64,000 nt of DNA, from NCBI RefSeq assembly GCF_022814865.1, contig NZ_JAKVRD010000010.1, positions 1 to 64,000 of the forward strand, written 5' to 3'. The notes below the pieces were generated by a model. The model ran no database searches. It saw only the letters and a list, made by a program, of their open reading frames with translations, and was not told the origin of the DNA. Both the position numbers and the translations under genes were made by a program. This DNA is from Shimia aestuarii (GTDB lineage Bacteria > Pseudomonadota > Alphaproteobacteria > Rhodobacterales > Rhodobacteraceae). Positions 6,057 through 14,921 of this stretch are shown here, in pieces (the stretch's first letter is position 1; the number at the start of each line of letters is the position of its first letter).

Positions 6057-6488
6057 CTAACGCGGCTTGCAGTAGCTCGGGAAGCTTCCGCGATAACGGC
6101 CAGCTTTCTTCTGTGCCGCGATGTAGCTTCCTGAGGGATCATATCGGTCACAACGACCGCAGTATCCGTTTGCAATCATCAGTGCGCCGATATCTTGCCC
6201 ATCCGGTAGCGAACAGCGTCCGACACGGCGATCATAGGTGACCTCTCCATTCAGCCGACAGTTCAGGCGCTTGCCAGAAACCAGTTTCTTCATCGCCGCT
6301 GTGGCTTGGTTTCCTAGCCGGGTTCCTCTCTCATCACAGTTCAATCCGTTTAGCCGGATCGGCACTCGAGAGACTTCAATCGTATCTCCGTCTCGGATGT
6401 GGGTAACTGGACCGACAAGTTCTTGTGCCGCAGTAAGGCTACTCGAAAGCAGCCAAGCGGCCATGAATATTGCAACGATAGGTTTCAT
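6057..6488 (-). CDS. Secreted thermonuclease (SNase-like)
   Basis: 143 residues. Residues 1-21 are a signal peptide (IVAIFMAAWLLSSSLTAA), so the enzyme works outside the cytoplasm. The SNase fold signature follows: VTHIRDGDTIEV (Asp33, Asp35), then IRLNGLNCDERG (Arg45, Glu53), then TYDRRVGRC (Arg87/88). These correspond to the metal, general-base and phosphate-binding residues of staphylococcal nuclease, except that the Asp40 equivalent is Asn50. Six cysteines, four of them in the C-terminal third (CGRC and elsewhere), suggest disulphides. It would degrade DNA or RNA at the cell surface or in the periplasm. It is transcribed towards the AP2 gene and faces away from the integrase. Confidence 0.88.
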   Translation of the reverse strand: MKPIVAIFMAAWLLSSSLTAAQELVGPVTHIRDGDTIEVSRVPIRLNGLNCDERGTRLGNQATAAMKKLVSGKRLNCRLNGEVTYDRRVGRCSLPDGQDIGALMIANGYCGRCDRYDPSGSYIAAQKKAGRYRGSFPSYCKPR

Positions 6489-6592
6489 TGTAAGCCCCGC
6501 AAATACTTAGGGTGCGACGGTAGTCACATCGAATGGTAGAGACATAGCTCCTCGATGCGCCCGCCACCAGCAGGCACGCGCGATGCTGTCTA

Positions 6593-8062
6593 TCAAGCTC
6601 CGAAGACTTCTAGGATCTCTTGGCTAGTCTGTGCATAAGACCGCTGAGGAGATGTGCTCTCCAAAGGAATATTTGCGTAATCTCGCCAGTCCTTTGCCTG
6701 CACAGTCTTCCATAGTGAGTTTAGCTCTGACCGCATCAAGCGGGACTGGTTAGCGTTCACTTCACTTAGTTCCGTGAAACACTGGCGTATCAGGCGCTCT
6801 CTGAGATGCTCTGCGAAATGGCCATAGGTGTCTGTAACTGTTCGGGTGCTGGAATGCCCTAGCTGCCGTGCCACCATGTCGAGCGGTACACCGGATCGAA
6901 TCAAATCGCTCGCATAAGTGTGTCGAAGTCCATGGAATACCAACTCCCGAGGTAACTTCGCTTGATCGACGGCACGCCTAAACAAGCTGGTGTGTTGCTT
7001 TCTCCAGATAGCACCCTTGTCGCTTCGAAACACATAGTCACGGTTTGCTTTGCCTTTACACTGGGAAAGGAAGAACGCCATACCCTCGTCCGGCAGGAAA
7101 ACGAATCTTGCCGGGCTGCGCTTGAACGCTCCAACCCTGATTCCGTATCCGATGCGCCCAACATCTTCGACAGTAAGTCGCCCCAATTCCCCCACCCGGC
7201 AACCAGTGTAGAGCGCTGCCAAAACTAGCAAACGAAGAGCTGGTGTGCAGTAGCTCAGCAATAGGCTGCATTCTTCGCGCGTAAGGAAAACTGTTCGAGG
7301 GGAATGAATTACGGAAATGCGCTTCAAACATCGCCACGGTCTCTCTGACTCAATGTACCCATTATCCCAAGCGTGTCTGAATGCCATTCGTAGAATGGTT
7401 ACCAAGGAGTTAAACTTGCGTTTGCGGCAGCGCATCTCGTCGGGTGTCAGTGTTTCAGGATCAACCGGCGGCTGGCGCTCTGCGAAGCCATACTTTGGTG
7501 GAGTCCGCAGAACCTGGAGGGCAAGCTTCTTTAGATGCAGTGCGTTAAAGTCTTCTAGCGGAATGTGAATTAAGCTTGGGACGATGTGGAAATTGATCAA
7601 TACGAGATTGTTGTAATGACCACCTTCTGAGCGGGCAATTTTCGTCCATTCGGTGTAGTCCTTCAAAGCATGCCCCACAGTGTATGTGCTTCCAATTGGG
7701 CAGAAGTTAACCTTGTCAGTGCGGCCAGTGGGTTTTGTGATATTCGCAACGGCTTGGATCTCGCCAGTATTGAACCACTCGAAGGCTCGTCGCACAGCTT
7801 CGTCAAAGCCAACAACTCCTCTTCCTAAGTCTAAAGCAGGCCCTAAGCACTTCTGAATGTATCGCTTGTCCGCAGTGAGCAACCGCGCCGTCCAGTTACA
7901 AGTTCTACCATCCGGTTTGTGGATGCCGATGTGCCTACTGGTCTTAATCGCAAACCAGAACGGTGATTGCCGAAATTCCAACAACTCAAGAAATGATGGA
8001 TCCGAAAATTGGCAGTCCGAAATATCCTCTGCCGTGTAGGTTTCCTTTGGTTTCTTCCGCAT
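6593..8062 (-). CDS. Tyrosine integrase, distal copy of a related pair
   Basis: 489 residues, ATG at 8062 with GAAAGG upstream. The N-terminal half carries the DNA arm/core-binding region (FCPIGSTYTVGHALKDYTEW, then a SAM-like helical domain). The catalytic C-terminal half shows the full set: Arg289 (LYTGCRVGEL), His377-x-x-Arg380 (HGLRHTYAS), His403 (RQLGHSS) and nucleophile Tyr413 (TDTYGHF). It is long for a phage integrase. It aligns along its whole length with the integrase at 8463-9890 (same order of FCP-G-T-GHAL-DY-EW, GLYTGCR, FLPDEG, HxLRHTYA), so the two are diverged duplicates or a co-acting pair. Both point the same way, away from tRNA-Thr. Confidence 0.95.
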   Translation of the reverse strand: MRKKPKETYTAEDISDCQFSDPSFLELLEFRQSPFWFAIKTSRHIGIHKPDGRTCNWTARLLTADKRYIQKCLGPALDLGRGVVGFDEAVRRAFEWFNTGEIQAVANITKPTGRTDKVNFCPIGSTYTVGHALKDYTEWTKIARSEGGHYNNLVLINFHIVPSLIHIPLEDFNALHLKKLALQVLRTPPKYGFAERQPPVDPETLTPDEMRCRKRKFNSLVTILRMAFRHAWDNGYIESERPWRCLKRISVIHSPRTVFLTREECSLLLSYCTPALRLLVLAALYTGCRVGELGRLTVEDVGRIGYGIRVGAFKRSPARFVFLPDEGMAFFLSQCKGKANRDYVFRSDKGAIWRKQHTSLFRRAVDQAKLPRELVFHGLRHTYASDLIRSGVPLDMVARQLGHSSTRTVTDTYGHFAEHLRERLIRQCFTELSEVNANQSRLMRSELNSLWKTVQAKDWRDYANIPLESTSPQRSYAQTSQEILEVFGA

Positions 8063-8199
8063 AGTAGTGACCTTTCAGAAAATCATCGGCCTTCAGGTTA
8101 CTAGCAATTTAGCTGCGCTTTGAGCTTCGGCGGTCCGCGTTAACTTTTCCTCAACCTTTTTGGGGTAGGGTTGGAAGCACCAAATGGATAGGCACACGC

Positions 8200-8397
8200 A
8201 TGCGAAACGCAGAGGCTTCGGCGAAAGAAAAGCAACTGAGTGAGGTCATAGTCGAGTTGGAAACCGCACTATTGGAGTACGCGGTGCAGTATGGTTTGTC
8301 AGATCAAGCACGAGCTGTGCTTACGAAGTCGGGGAAACTCTTAGCTACGCTAGACCCCCTAGGAATAAAGCCTGAGGGGGCATCGAGGCTCGATTGA
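8200..8397 (+). CDS. Small helical protein between the two integrases
   Basis: 65 residues from an ATG at 8200, on the opposite strand to both flanking integrases. It is mostly amphipathic helix (AKEKQLSEVIVELETALLEY, then SDQARAVLTKSGKLLATLD). No known excisionase or HTH motif is obvious, but size and position fit a recombination directionality factor or other accessory protein. The upstream GGGTAGGG/GGTTGG is a weak ribosome binding site. Plausible but unproven gene. Confidence 0.45.
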   Translation: MRNAEASAKEKQLSEVIVELETALLEYAVQYGLSDQARAVLTKSGKLLATLDPLGIKPEGASRLD

Positions 8398-8462
8398 AGC
8401 CAATCGAGAACTTGTGGAATTGCAAGGCCACCCAGTCAAACATGCTCGCTAGGCATGACTGA

Positions 8463-9890
8463 CTACTCGTCCCTTCTCGGCAAGATTCCCAACGATTGCT
8501 CTCTGCTTTCGTAGAAGTTCGAGCGGGGCCAGCTCCAATCATCTTCAGTCTTCCCATAGTCTCGCCAATTGGGAGTTTGAACGTTCTCCCATAAATCTGT
8601 GAGACGGCCTTCCATGCTCTTAGCCAATCTCTTGTTGTTTGCATCAACGCTTGAAAAAGCACTGCGAATAATTGCTTCGCGATACTGTGGCGCAAGATGG
8701 CCATAGGTTCTGCTGACGGTATCAGCACTAGCGTGGCCTAGCTGTTGCGCAATCACTGATAGCGGCACTCCTGCTTGCACCAACTGAGTCGCGTATGTGT
8801 GCCTCAGGACATGGAAGGAGATGTGTGAGGGTAAATCTGCGGCAGCAACAGCTTCCTTGAGGTGGGCTTTCTGAGAGCCTTCCCATTTGAGTCCTTGCGG
8901 GTTCGTGAAGACCAGATCATTGCTTTCCTTGCCCTCTACGCAGGCAAGAAAGAAGGCTAGACCTTCATCGGGCAGAAAAACGAAGTGCGACCGACGGTTC
9001 TTTCCACTGAAGATCCGGACGCCATAACCTTCTGTGGCGACATCCCTAACCCTCATGGACGCAAGCTCACTAATCCGACAACCAGTGTATAGGCCCGCAA
9101 GTATGAGCTGTTTGATTTCCGGACGCGCATTTTCAAGGAGGCTTTTGCATTCCGAGCGTGACAAGAACTCTACTCGAGGTCTGTCTTGGTTCGGGAGATT
9201 CTTGAGACACTTCCAAACCCGGATATCTTCGAACTTCCGGTTCTCCCAGGCCATCTTCAAAGCGCCTCTCAATATGGCAATGAGAGCATTCAGCGTTTTC
9301 TTCCTCTTTCGAAGTGCTTCTGAAGAAAGGGTCTCGATCCTGATTGGTCGACCTACTTTCTGGTTTCCCCTTTTTGGGGGAGATGACAGAATCTGCCTTG
9401 AAAACTCTGTTATGTGGTTGGGTGTGAGTTCTTCTGCTGGTAGCCAGCCAAGCCTTGGGTAGAGGTGGAAGTTGATCCTATTCACCAAGGATACGAAGTA
9501 GTTCTGAGTTGCTGCCATACGCTTCCATTCGACATAGTCGTAGAGCGCGTGGCCGATAGTGAAGACGCCCCCGTAAGGGCAAAATGTGAGCTCTCTGCGA
9601 ACCCCAAGTGGGTAAGGATTAGATGCAAGCCTAGATACTTCTGGCGAAGAAAACCAGATTTCAGCCCTTATCAATGCTTCGTCATATGTCGGACAATCGT
9701 CGAAGCTTGCCAATTGAGCCTGCCGATATTTGCCTTCCTTGGTTCTAACCCTTGCCAGCCAAATTCTTCTATCTGCTCTGATCTCGACTCCGATGTGCCG
9801 GCAATACTGGAGGGTGTCCCAGTATGGCGCGCTTCTCGGTGGAAGCGCTCGGAGCTTCTGTGGGTCATTTAAGTGGTTCTTCTTCGGCAT
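8463..9890 (-). CDS. Tyrosine integrase next to tRNA-Thr
   Basis: 475 residues from the ATG at 9890, chosen over the TTG at 9905 because AAGGAG stands six bases before it. Catalytic residues are complete: Arg272 (LYTGCRISEL), His360-x-x-Arg363 (HVLRHTYAT), His386 (QQLGHAS) and Tyr396 (SRTYGHL). The N-terminal half shares the FCPYGGVFTIGHALYDYVEW block with its neighbour integrase. It starts about 200 bp from the 3' end of tRNA-Thr, the classical position of an island integrase beside its attachment site, so it most likely inserted the island at that tRNA (inference). The C-terminus is extended (about 80 residues after the Tyr) with WENVQTPNWRDYG, also seen in the other copy. Confidence 0.96.
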   Translation of the reverse strand: MPKKNHLNDPQKLRALPPRSAPYWDTLQYCRHIGVEIRADRRIWLARVRTKEGKYRQAQLASFDDCPTYDEALIRAEIWFSSPEVSRLASNPYPLGVRRELTFCPYGGVFTIGHALYDYVEWKRMAATQNYFVSLVNRINFHLYPRLGWLPAEELTPNHITEFSRQILSSPPKRGNQKVGRPIRIETLSSEALRKRKKTLNALIAILRGALKMAWENRKFEDIRVWKCLKNLPNQDRPRVEFLSRSECKSLLENARPEIKQLILAGLYTGCRISELASMRVRDVATEGYGVRIFSGKNRRSHFVFLPDEGLAFFLACVEGKESNDLVFTNPQGLKWEGSQKAHLKEAVAAADLPSHISFHVLRHTYATQLVQAGVPLSVIAQQLGHASADTVSRTYGHLAPQYREAIIRSAFSSVDANNKRLAKSMEGRLTDLWENVQTPNWRDYGKTEDDWSWPRSNFYESREQSLGILPRRDE

Positions 9891-9905
9891 TTCTGACTCC
9901 TTCAA

Positions 9906-10088
9906 AGTTCATGGAATCGATAGCCGATATTCTTGAAGGCAAATTGGCACGGCCTTCGAGTCGTGTTGTACGCCGTCCACTGCGCGCGTTTCAGACCGTA
10001 TTTGTGCAGATAGGGTGGATAATTGGGTGGATAGAATACACCCAAAAAACATCAAGCATCTGTAAACAAGATACTTTTTTGGAGTAAC
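9906..10088. other. Probable attachment region with integrase arm-type repeats
   Basis: This 183-bp gap between the integrase and tRNA-Thr holds two direct copies of GGGTGGATA (10013-10021 and 10025-10033), 12 bp apart in phase, followed by an inverted ACACCC. Short repeats between an integrase and its tRNA target are typical arm-binding sites. The crossover core should overlap the tRNA 3' end at about 10089-10110. The second copy of the tRNA end (other attachment site) is not present in 1-10088. Confidence 0.5.
10013..10033. repeat. Two direct 9-bp repeats near the attachment site
   Basis: GGGTGGATA is found at 10013-10021 and 10025-10033. The spacing (12 bp start to start) and the location suggest integrase arm sites. 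Confidence 0.5.
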
Positions 10089-10164
10089 TGGTGCCGCTGA
10101 AGGGACTCGAACCCCCGACCCACGCATTACGAATGCGTTGCTCTACCAGCTGAGCTACAGCGGC
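10089..10164 (-). tRNA. tRNA-Thr (anticodon CGU)
   Basis: Reading the - strand from 10164: a 7-bp acceptor stem (GCCGCTG/CAGCGGC), D arm with AGCTCAGCTGGTAGAGC, an anticodon stem-loop GCATTCGTAATGC with anticodon CGU (reads ACG, Thr), a T arm with GGTTCGAGTCC, discriminator A and an encoded CCA (10089-10091). Total 76 nt. Its 3' end borders the integrase-bearing island, so it is the probable integration target, with the tRNA kept intact. Confidence 0.97.
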
Positions 10165-10208
10165 ACACGCGGGGCGCTCATAGCACCCCGACGCGCGCTG
10201 GAAAAGCG

Positions 10209-11744
10209 TTATTTTTCGACAAAGCCTGGCTGCACCGCGGGCGTCGCCTCGGGCGCATAGTTTTCCTCTTCCTCGTCGGGCTCTCGCGGCGCGAAATCGT
10301 CCTCGTCCACGATCTCCGCCTCTATCGGGGCGTCCTCATCCTCGAGGTCATCGTCGCTTTGATCCTCAAGCGCGCCAACGATAAGCGGCAACATCTCGAC
10401 CCCGGTCGCGCTCCGAACCTCCGATTCTGGCGGCGCCGTCCATGCAAGCGTGTCGAACGCCTTGCAGTTCTCACAAACCGGCGCCCAATCCGCGTGGATA
10501 TGGTGGCACTTGTCACAGACCCATTGCGGACCGCGCGGCGCAGTCAGGGCCCGCGCAAGCCAACCTTTGACAACCGCATCCTTCGCGCCTTCGCCCCGCT
10601 CGATCGCCGCCATGATGGTCAACGACCGGGTTGTCGGGTCTGTTTCATAAAGATCGCCCAGCGCACGGCGCGCCTCCGGGAAATCCTCTGCCGCAATATT
10701 GAGTTCTGCCATGAGCATCTGGCTCTCGGCATGGTCCTTATTGCCCTTAATAAGTGTCTTGAACCGCTTGATCCGCGCCGCCGGGTCTTCGTCCGGCGCG
10801 ATCTCTGCATAGGCCGCAGCAAGATCGGGATGCGGTTGGGCCTGCCATGTTTTCTGCAACAGACGCGAGGCATTGCGCGCCTTGCCTTGGCTGATATAGC
10901 TGCGTGCCGCCATCACCGCTGCGGGGATGAGGTCGGGCGAAAGTTTGTTCGCCTCAATCGCCTTCTCGCGCGCTTCAACCGACGCATCTTCATCAAGGAT
11001 GTCCTTGGCCTCCGAAAGCGCCAGGACCGCATCGCGGCGTTTGTGCACATCGCGTGGCAGGCTGCCATGACGCAGTTTCGCGCCAAGCGTTGCACGCGCC
11101 CCGGCCCAATCGCCAGTATCCGCCTGCAACCGCAATAGCGTATCCTGCGTCTCTTCGTGTCTCGGTTTGAGCGCAAAGGCCGTCTTGGCAAGCTTGAGCG
11201 CCGCGTCCGTCTTACCCTCGGAAAGGGTCTGTTTCATCAACCCGCGCACCCCGACAAAGCGGGTCGAGTCATCGGCAAGCAGCTTCTTGTAGACCTCGGT
11301 CGCCTTCTTGCGGTCGCCTGACATCTCTGCCGCCTGCGCCGTCAGAAGGTTGGTCAGTTCGGGTTTGCCAAGATAACGCTCTGCCTTGCGCGCCTTATCG
11401 ATCGCCGTCGCGCCCTCGCCAGAAGCAAGCGCCAAAAGACCATCGGCCAGCGCCTGATACCCCTTCTTCTCGCGGTTGCGGTCGAAATATCGGCTGATCG
11501 CCGTTTCATCGCCATTCAGGAACTTCAGCACTGCAACAAGAAACGACACGAACTTGAACAGAAGCCAGCACAGCACCACAAGAGCGACGAGCGCGATCAC
11601 CGCTTGAAGCGGCCCGAGCGTGTATTCCACCCCGGCGACGGTGATCATCACACCGCCATCGCTCTCCATGAGCCAGCCGGCGCCATAGGTCACGCCGGCA
11701 ATCGCGGCAACGAAAAGAAGGATTTTAACAAGCGACCAGAGCAT
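10209..11744 (-). CDS. hemY: HemY-like TPR membrane protein
   Basis: 511 residues. Two N-terminal membrane segments (about 1-22 and 46-74, VIALVALVVLCWLLFKFVSF) precede a long helical TPR-like region. Next comes a zinc-ribbon of the rubredoxin type at about 408-427 (WVCDKCHHIHADW, then CENCKAFD), and last an acidic, low-complexity tail. This is the proteobacterial HemY N-domain family (not protoporphyrinogen oxidase), usually encoded downstream of hemD and thought to assist heme biosynthesis; in alphaproteobacteria it adjoins Mic60. It is transcribed with the Mic60-like gene 14 bp upstream. Confidence 0.88.
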   Translation of the reverse strand: MLWSLVKILLFVAAIAGVTYGAGWLMESDGGVMITVAGVEYTLGPLQAVIALVALVVLCWLLFKFVSFLVAVLKFLNGDETAISRYFDRNREKKGYQALADGLLALASGEGATAIDKARKAERYLGKPELTNLLTAQAAEMSGDRKKATEVYKKLLADDSTRFVGVRGLMKQTLSEGKTDAALKLAKTAFALKPRHEETQDTLLRLQADTGDWAGARATLGAKLRHGSLPRDVHKRRDAVLALSEAKDILDEDASVEAREKAIEANKLSPDLIPAAVMAARSYISQGKARNASRLLQKTWQAQPHPDLAAAYAEIAPDEDPAARIKRFKTLIKGNKDHAESQMLMAELNIAAEDFPEARRALGDLYETDPTTRSLTIMAAIERGEGAKDAVVKGWLARALTAPRGPQWVCDKCHHIHADWAPVCENCKAFDTLAWTAPPESEVRSATGVEMLPLIVGALEDQSDDDLEDEDAPIEAEIVDEDDFAPREPDEEEENYAPEATPAVQPGFVEK

Positions 11745-11758
11745 GAAATGTCCTTTGA

Positions 11759-12970
11759 TTAATCGGTCAGGCCCTGGGCAAGGGCTTCTGCGGCGGCCAG
11801 TGCGGCGGCGCGTATCTCTGCAGACTCACGCCAGGACGCCATCTGAGCCTTGCTTTCTTGCGGAAGGGCGTCGATCTCGGCCAGAGCTTCATCAATTTTC
11901 CCGCCCTTGAGGGCGGCCTCCGCGCGCGACAGGATCGCGTCCGGGTCATCCCCTTCTTGTGGGGTCACCGACCGTGCACCAAGCTGCGCCTTGAGGAATG
12001 CTCCAATACGGCTCCCGGTGTCTTCCGCGCTTTGGTCTTTGCGCGCCTCTGCCAGCGCGGCCCGCGCGGCATCCGGGAAGGCGTCGATCAGGGCGGGCAA
12101 GGTCGGAACCCCATCCGCCGCCGGATCTGCAAGGGCCGCCGGAACGCTTTCGCCGCTCGCATTGGCGAGATCGATAAGCGCCGCCTCATAAGACGCCCCC
12201 GAGTCGAGCGCCGCCATCACGCGCGTCAGCGCCGCCTGAACAAGCGTGCTACGCGCGGTCTGTTCGCTATTGGCCTTGAGCGTTTCCGCCTCTTCGAGCT
12301 GCGCCGCGACCTGCGCCCGAAGCTCTTCAACCTCGCGCTCATAGGCTTCGATGGCCGAGGCCGAAAGACCGTCGCTCATCGGGCGTTTCTCCGCTTCGGT
12401 CAGGCGCGCACCAAGCGTGATAACGTCTTGCGCCACCGACTCGACCCGCTCAGAAAGCCCATCAATCCGCGCTTCAAGGGCTTTGGCATCTGTGCTCGCA
12501 GCAACCGCACTTTCCGCATTTGCGGCGATATCGCCTTGCCCTGCGCGCAGCCCGTCGATTTCTTCTTGTTGTGCCGCGATCCGTGCATCGATTGCGGCAA
12601 GCGCGTCTTCATCGGCCCCAAGCAAAAGCCCCTGCGATTGCATGTAGGTCGCCGCGCCAAATCCGATCCCGGCCGCCACGACACCACCAATCACCGTGGG
12701 AACAAAACCACCACGCTTAGCGTCTGCTGGTTGCGGCTGTTCTTCGGCGGGGGTCTCTTCTGGTGTCGCCTCTTCGGTAGACTCTTCCTCGCCAGATGCC
12801 CCATCTTCCACCTGCGGTTCTTCGATTAGAAGCGGGGCCTCTTCATCGGTTGCCTCCGCCTCTTCAACGATCTCGGCCTCCGTGACCTCGTTCTCGACTT
12901 CCTCAGTCTTCACGGCGTCTTCGTCGTGTTCGGTCTCTTGCGATGTGTCGGTCTTATCTGACTTGGCCAC
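11759..12970 (-). CDS. Mitofilin/Mic60-family inner-membrane protein
   Basis: 403 residues. A highly acidic Glu-rich N-terminus (about 1-85) is followed by one membrane segment (GGFVPTVIGGVVAAGIGF, about 88-110). Next is a long Ala/Glu coiled-coil (about 120-260, EEVEELRAQ-type heptads), and then a helical C-terminal domain with GKIDEALAEIDALP. This is the layout of alphaproteobacterial Mic60 (COG4223), the relative of the mitochondrial MICOS subunit that shapes intracytoplasmic membranes in Rhodobacter (family knowledge). The location between hemD and hemY is the conserved one and supports the call. It is likely a co-transcribed hemD-mic60-hemY unit. Confidence 0.9.
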   Translation of the reverse strand: MAKSDKTDTSQETEHDEDAVKTEEVENEVTEAEIVEEAEATDEEAPLLIEEPQVEDGASGEEESTEEATPEETPAEEQPQPADAKRGGFVPTVIGGVVAAGIGFGAATYMQSQGLLLGADEDALAAIDARIAAQQEEIDGLRAGQGDIAANAESAVAASTDAKALEARIDGLSERVESVAQDVITLGARLTEAEKRPMSDGLSASAIEAYEREVEELRAQVAAQLEEAETLKANSEQTARSTLVQAALTRVMAALDSGASYEAALIDLANASGESVPAALADPAADGVPTLPALIDAFPDAARAALAEARKDQSAEDTGSRIGAFLKAQLGARSVTPQEGDDPDAILSRAEAALKGGKIDEALAEIDALPQESKAQMASWRESAEIRAAALAAAEALAQGLTD

Positions 12971-13021
12971 CCGATCTAACCCTTTCGAATCCGGTTTCGC
13001 TGTGTCGCGCCTTACTCAAGT

Positions 13022-13759
13022 CTAGGCACTGTCCCCATCAGTCTCAATGCGGCACGCTGCATCTGCAAACTGTTTTATCCCCGCGACCATGAAATCAGCA
13101 TGCGGCTCGGGAGTCACGATCATGCGCCTTGGCGAAAGGGAGCGCGCCTCCTCTGCCACCGCCTCGCTCATCGCGACAATAAAAAGCGCTGCATGAAACG
13201 GCCCCGCTTTCGCAACCTGCGCCGCACTGCGCGGTGAAAAAAGGGGAAGTATAAGGGACTTTTCCCGTCCCAAAAGCTCTTTTGCCTCGGCGTTCAACGG
13301 CTCTGCTTCCTGCCGATAAACGACCATATCCATGGTCTCAATCCCGGCGTCCTGAAGCCGCGCCGCCACATCCCCGCGCGCGTGCGCCCCACGGAAATGA
13401 ACAAGCGGCCCACGAGGCGCATCGGCCAGAATCCGCCGCAAGAGCGACTCCGCATCGCCCCCCGCGGCGCGCGCCTGCCACCCTTTGGCATTGGCCGCTG
13501 CGGCTGTCGCCTCTCCGACGCACCACGCCGGAAGGCCGCGCCCCTCGACAGAGGCGACTCCGTTTTTTGATGTAAAGATCGCCCCCGCCATCCGCTCAGG
13601 AAGCGAAACCACACTGGGTTCGATCCGCAAGACCGGTGAAATCACCACTGGCGCAGTGATCCCCTCGGCCCGAAGACGCGCCTCAAACCGCTCTGACGCG
13701 TCTTGCGGACGTGTTAGAAGGATCGGAACTTGGGCATCACGCATCAGTATGGCCAGCAT
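13022..13759 (-). CDS. hemD: Uroporphyrinogen-III synthase
   Basis: 245 residues (239 if the second ATG at 13741 is used). It closes hydroxymethylbilane to uroporphyrinogen III with D-ring inversion, in heme, cobalamin and bacteriochlorophyll synthesis. The weakly conserved HemD pattern is visible: [17 protein letters not shown] at the start, [34 protein letters not shown], and a final LFSPRSA followed by a helix and [11 protein letters not shown]. The 51-bp gap to Mic60 suggests one operon. hemC, its usual partner, is not adjacent; tsaD is divergent instead. Confidence 0.88.
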   Translation of the reverse strand: MLAILMRDAQVPILLTRPQDASERFEARLRAEGITAPVVISPVLRIEPSVVSLPERMAGAIFTSKNGVASVEGRGLPAWCVGEATAAAANAKGWQARAAGGDAESLLRRILADAPRGPLVHFRGAHARGDVAARLQDAGIETMDMVVYRQEAEPLNAEAKELLGREKSLILPLFSPRSAAQVAKAGPFHAALFIVAMSEAVAEEARSLSPRRMIVTPEPHADFMVAGIKQFADAACRIETDGDSA

Positions 13760-13817
13760 TGTTCAGGGCTCCTTTCGGTGTTACCTGCCAGTGCAAGGGC
13801 GCGCAACGGCATTGAAC

Positions 13818-14921
13818 ATGAACGAAAACACCGAAACGATCCTCCTAGGCCTCGAAAGCAGCTGTGACGACACGGCCGCCGCGATCCTGCGCGCCACACC
13901 AGGCTTGGCCCCCGAGATTCTTGCCTCCATCGTGAAAGGTCAAACCGATCTCCACGCGGCTTTTGGCGGTGTCGTCCCCGAGATCGCGGCCCGCGCCCAT
14001 GCCGAAAAGCTTGACTTGTGCGTTGAAGAGGCGCTCACCACGGCGAACCTGACACTGGCCGACCTTGATGCTGTCGCCGTGACCGCCGGGCCGGGCCTCA
14101 TCGGAGGCGTCCTTTCGGGCGTCATGGTCGCCAAGGGGCTTTCCGCAGGCCTTGGCATCCCGCTCATCGGCGTCAATCACCTCGCGGGCCATGCGCTCAC
14201 GCCGCGACTGACCGATCAGGTCGCCTTTCCCTACCTGATGCTGCTGGTCTCTGGCGGACATTGCCAATTCCTGATCGTGCGCGGCCCCGAAGACTTCTCG
14301 CGCCTTGGCGGAACGATTGATGACGCCCCCGGCGAAGCCTTTGACAAGACCGCCCGCCTCCTTGGTCTTCCACAGCCCGGTGGCCCCTCGGTTCAGTCCG
14401 AGGCCGCAAAAGGCGACGCCAAGCGCTTTCGCTTCCCGCGCCCGCTTCTTGATCGGCCCGGATGTGACATGTCTTTCTCCGGCCTCAAGACGGCCCTCCT
14501 ACGCGCCCGCGATGCGCTCGTCGCCGAAAAGGGCGGCCTCACGGAACAAGACCGCGCCGACCTCTGTGCCGGTTTTCAGGCCGCCGTCGTCGATGTCCTG
14601 TCCGAGAAGACCCGCCGTGCGCTCGATATCTATCTGACCGAGACCCCAACCGAACCGCTCCTCGCTGTGGCTGGTGGCGTCGCCGCAAATACCGCCATTC
14701 GGGCAAGGTTAGAGACTGATTGTGGCGAACGCGGCGTGACGTTCACCGCCCCTCCGCTTGCCCTTTGCACCGATAACGCAGCGATGATCGCTTACGCGGG
14801 GCTTGAACGCTTTGCCAAAGGCGCCAAAGATGACATGACATTGGCGGCCCGCCCGCGCTGGCCGCTCGACCAAACCGCGCCCGCGCTTCTCGGATCGGGC
14901 AAGAAAGGGGCCAAGGCATGA
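13818..14921 (+). CDS. tsaD: tRNA N6-threonylcarbamoyladenosine transferase subunit
   Basis: 367 residues from the ATG at 13818; longer upstream frames run antisense through hemD and are ignored. TsaD transfers the threonylcarbamoyl group to A37 of ANN-reading tRNAs, together with TsaB and TsaE (tsaE is at 28876). The ASKHA fold signature is present: [17 protein letters not shown] at the start, the metal-binding His121 and His125 in [32 protein letters not shown], and the C-terminal [13 protein letters not shown] with [14 protein letters not shown]. It overlaps gpsA by 4 bp. Confidence 0.97.
   Translation: MNENTETILLGLESSCDDTAAAILRATPGLAPEILASIVKGQTDLHAAFGGVVPEIAARAHAEKLDLCVEEALTTANLTLADLDAVAVTAGPGLIGGVLSGVMVAKGLSAGLGIPLIGVNHLAGHALTPRLTDQVAFPYLMLLVSGGHCQFLIVRGPEDFSRLGGTIDDAPGEAFDKTARLLGLPQPGGPSVQSEAAKGDAKRFRFPRPLLDRPGCDMSFSGLKTALLRARDALVAEKGGLTEQDRADLCAGFQAAVVDVLSEKTRRALDIYLTETPTEPLLAVAGGVAANTAIRARLETDCGERGVTFTAPPLALCTDNAAMIAYAGLERFAKGAKDDMTLAARPRWPLDQTAPALLGSGKKGAKA

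Noticed and set aside
1-10088. Second copy of the tRNA-Thr 3' end as left attachment site
   Set aside because: Searched by eye for the CGAACCCCCGACC/GGTTCGAG pattern in the island without success; probably outside the window.
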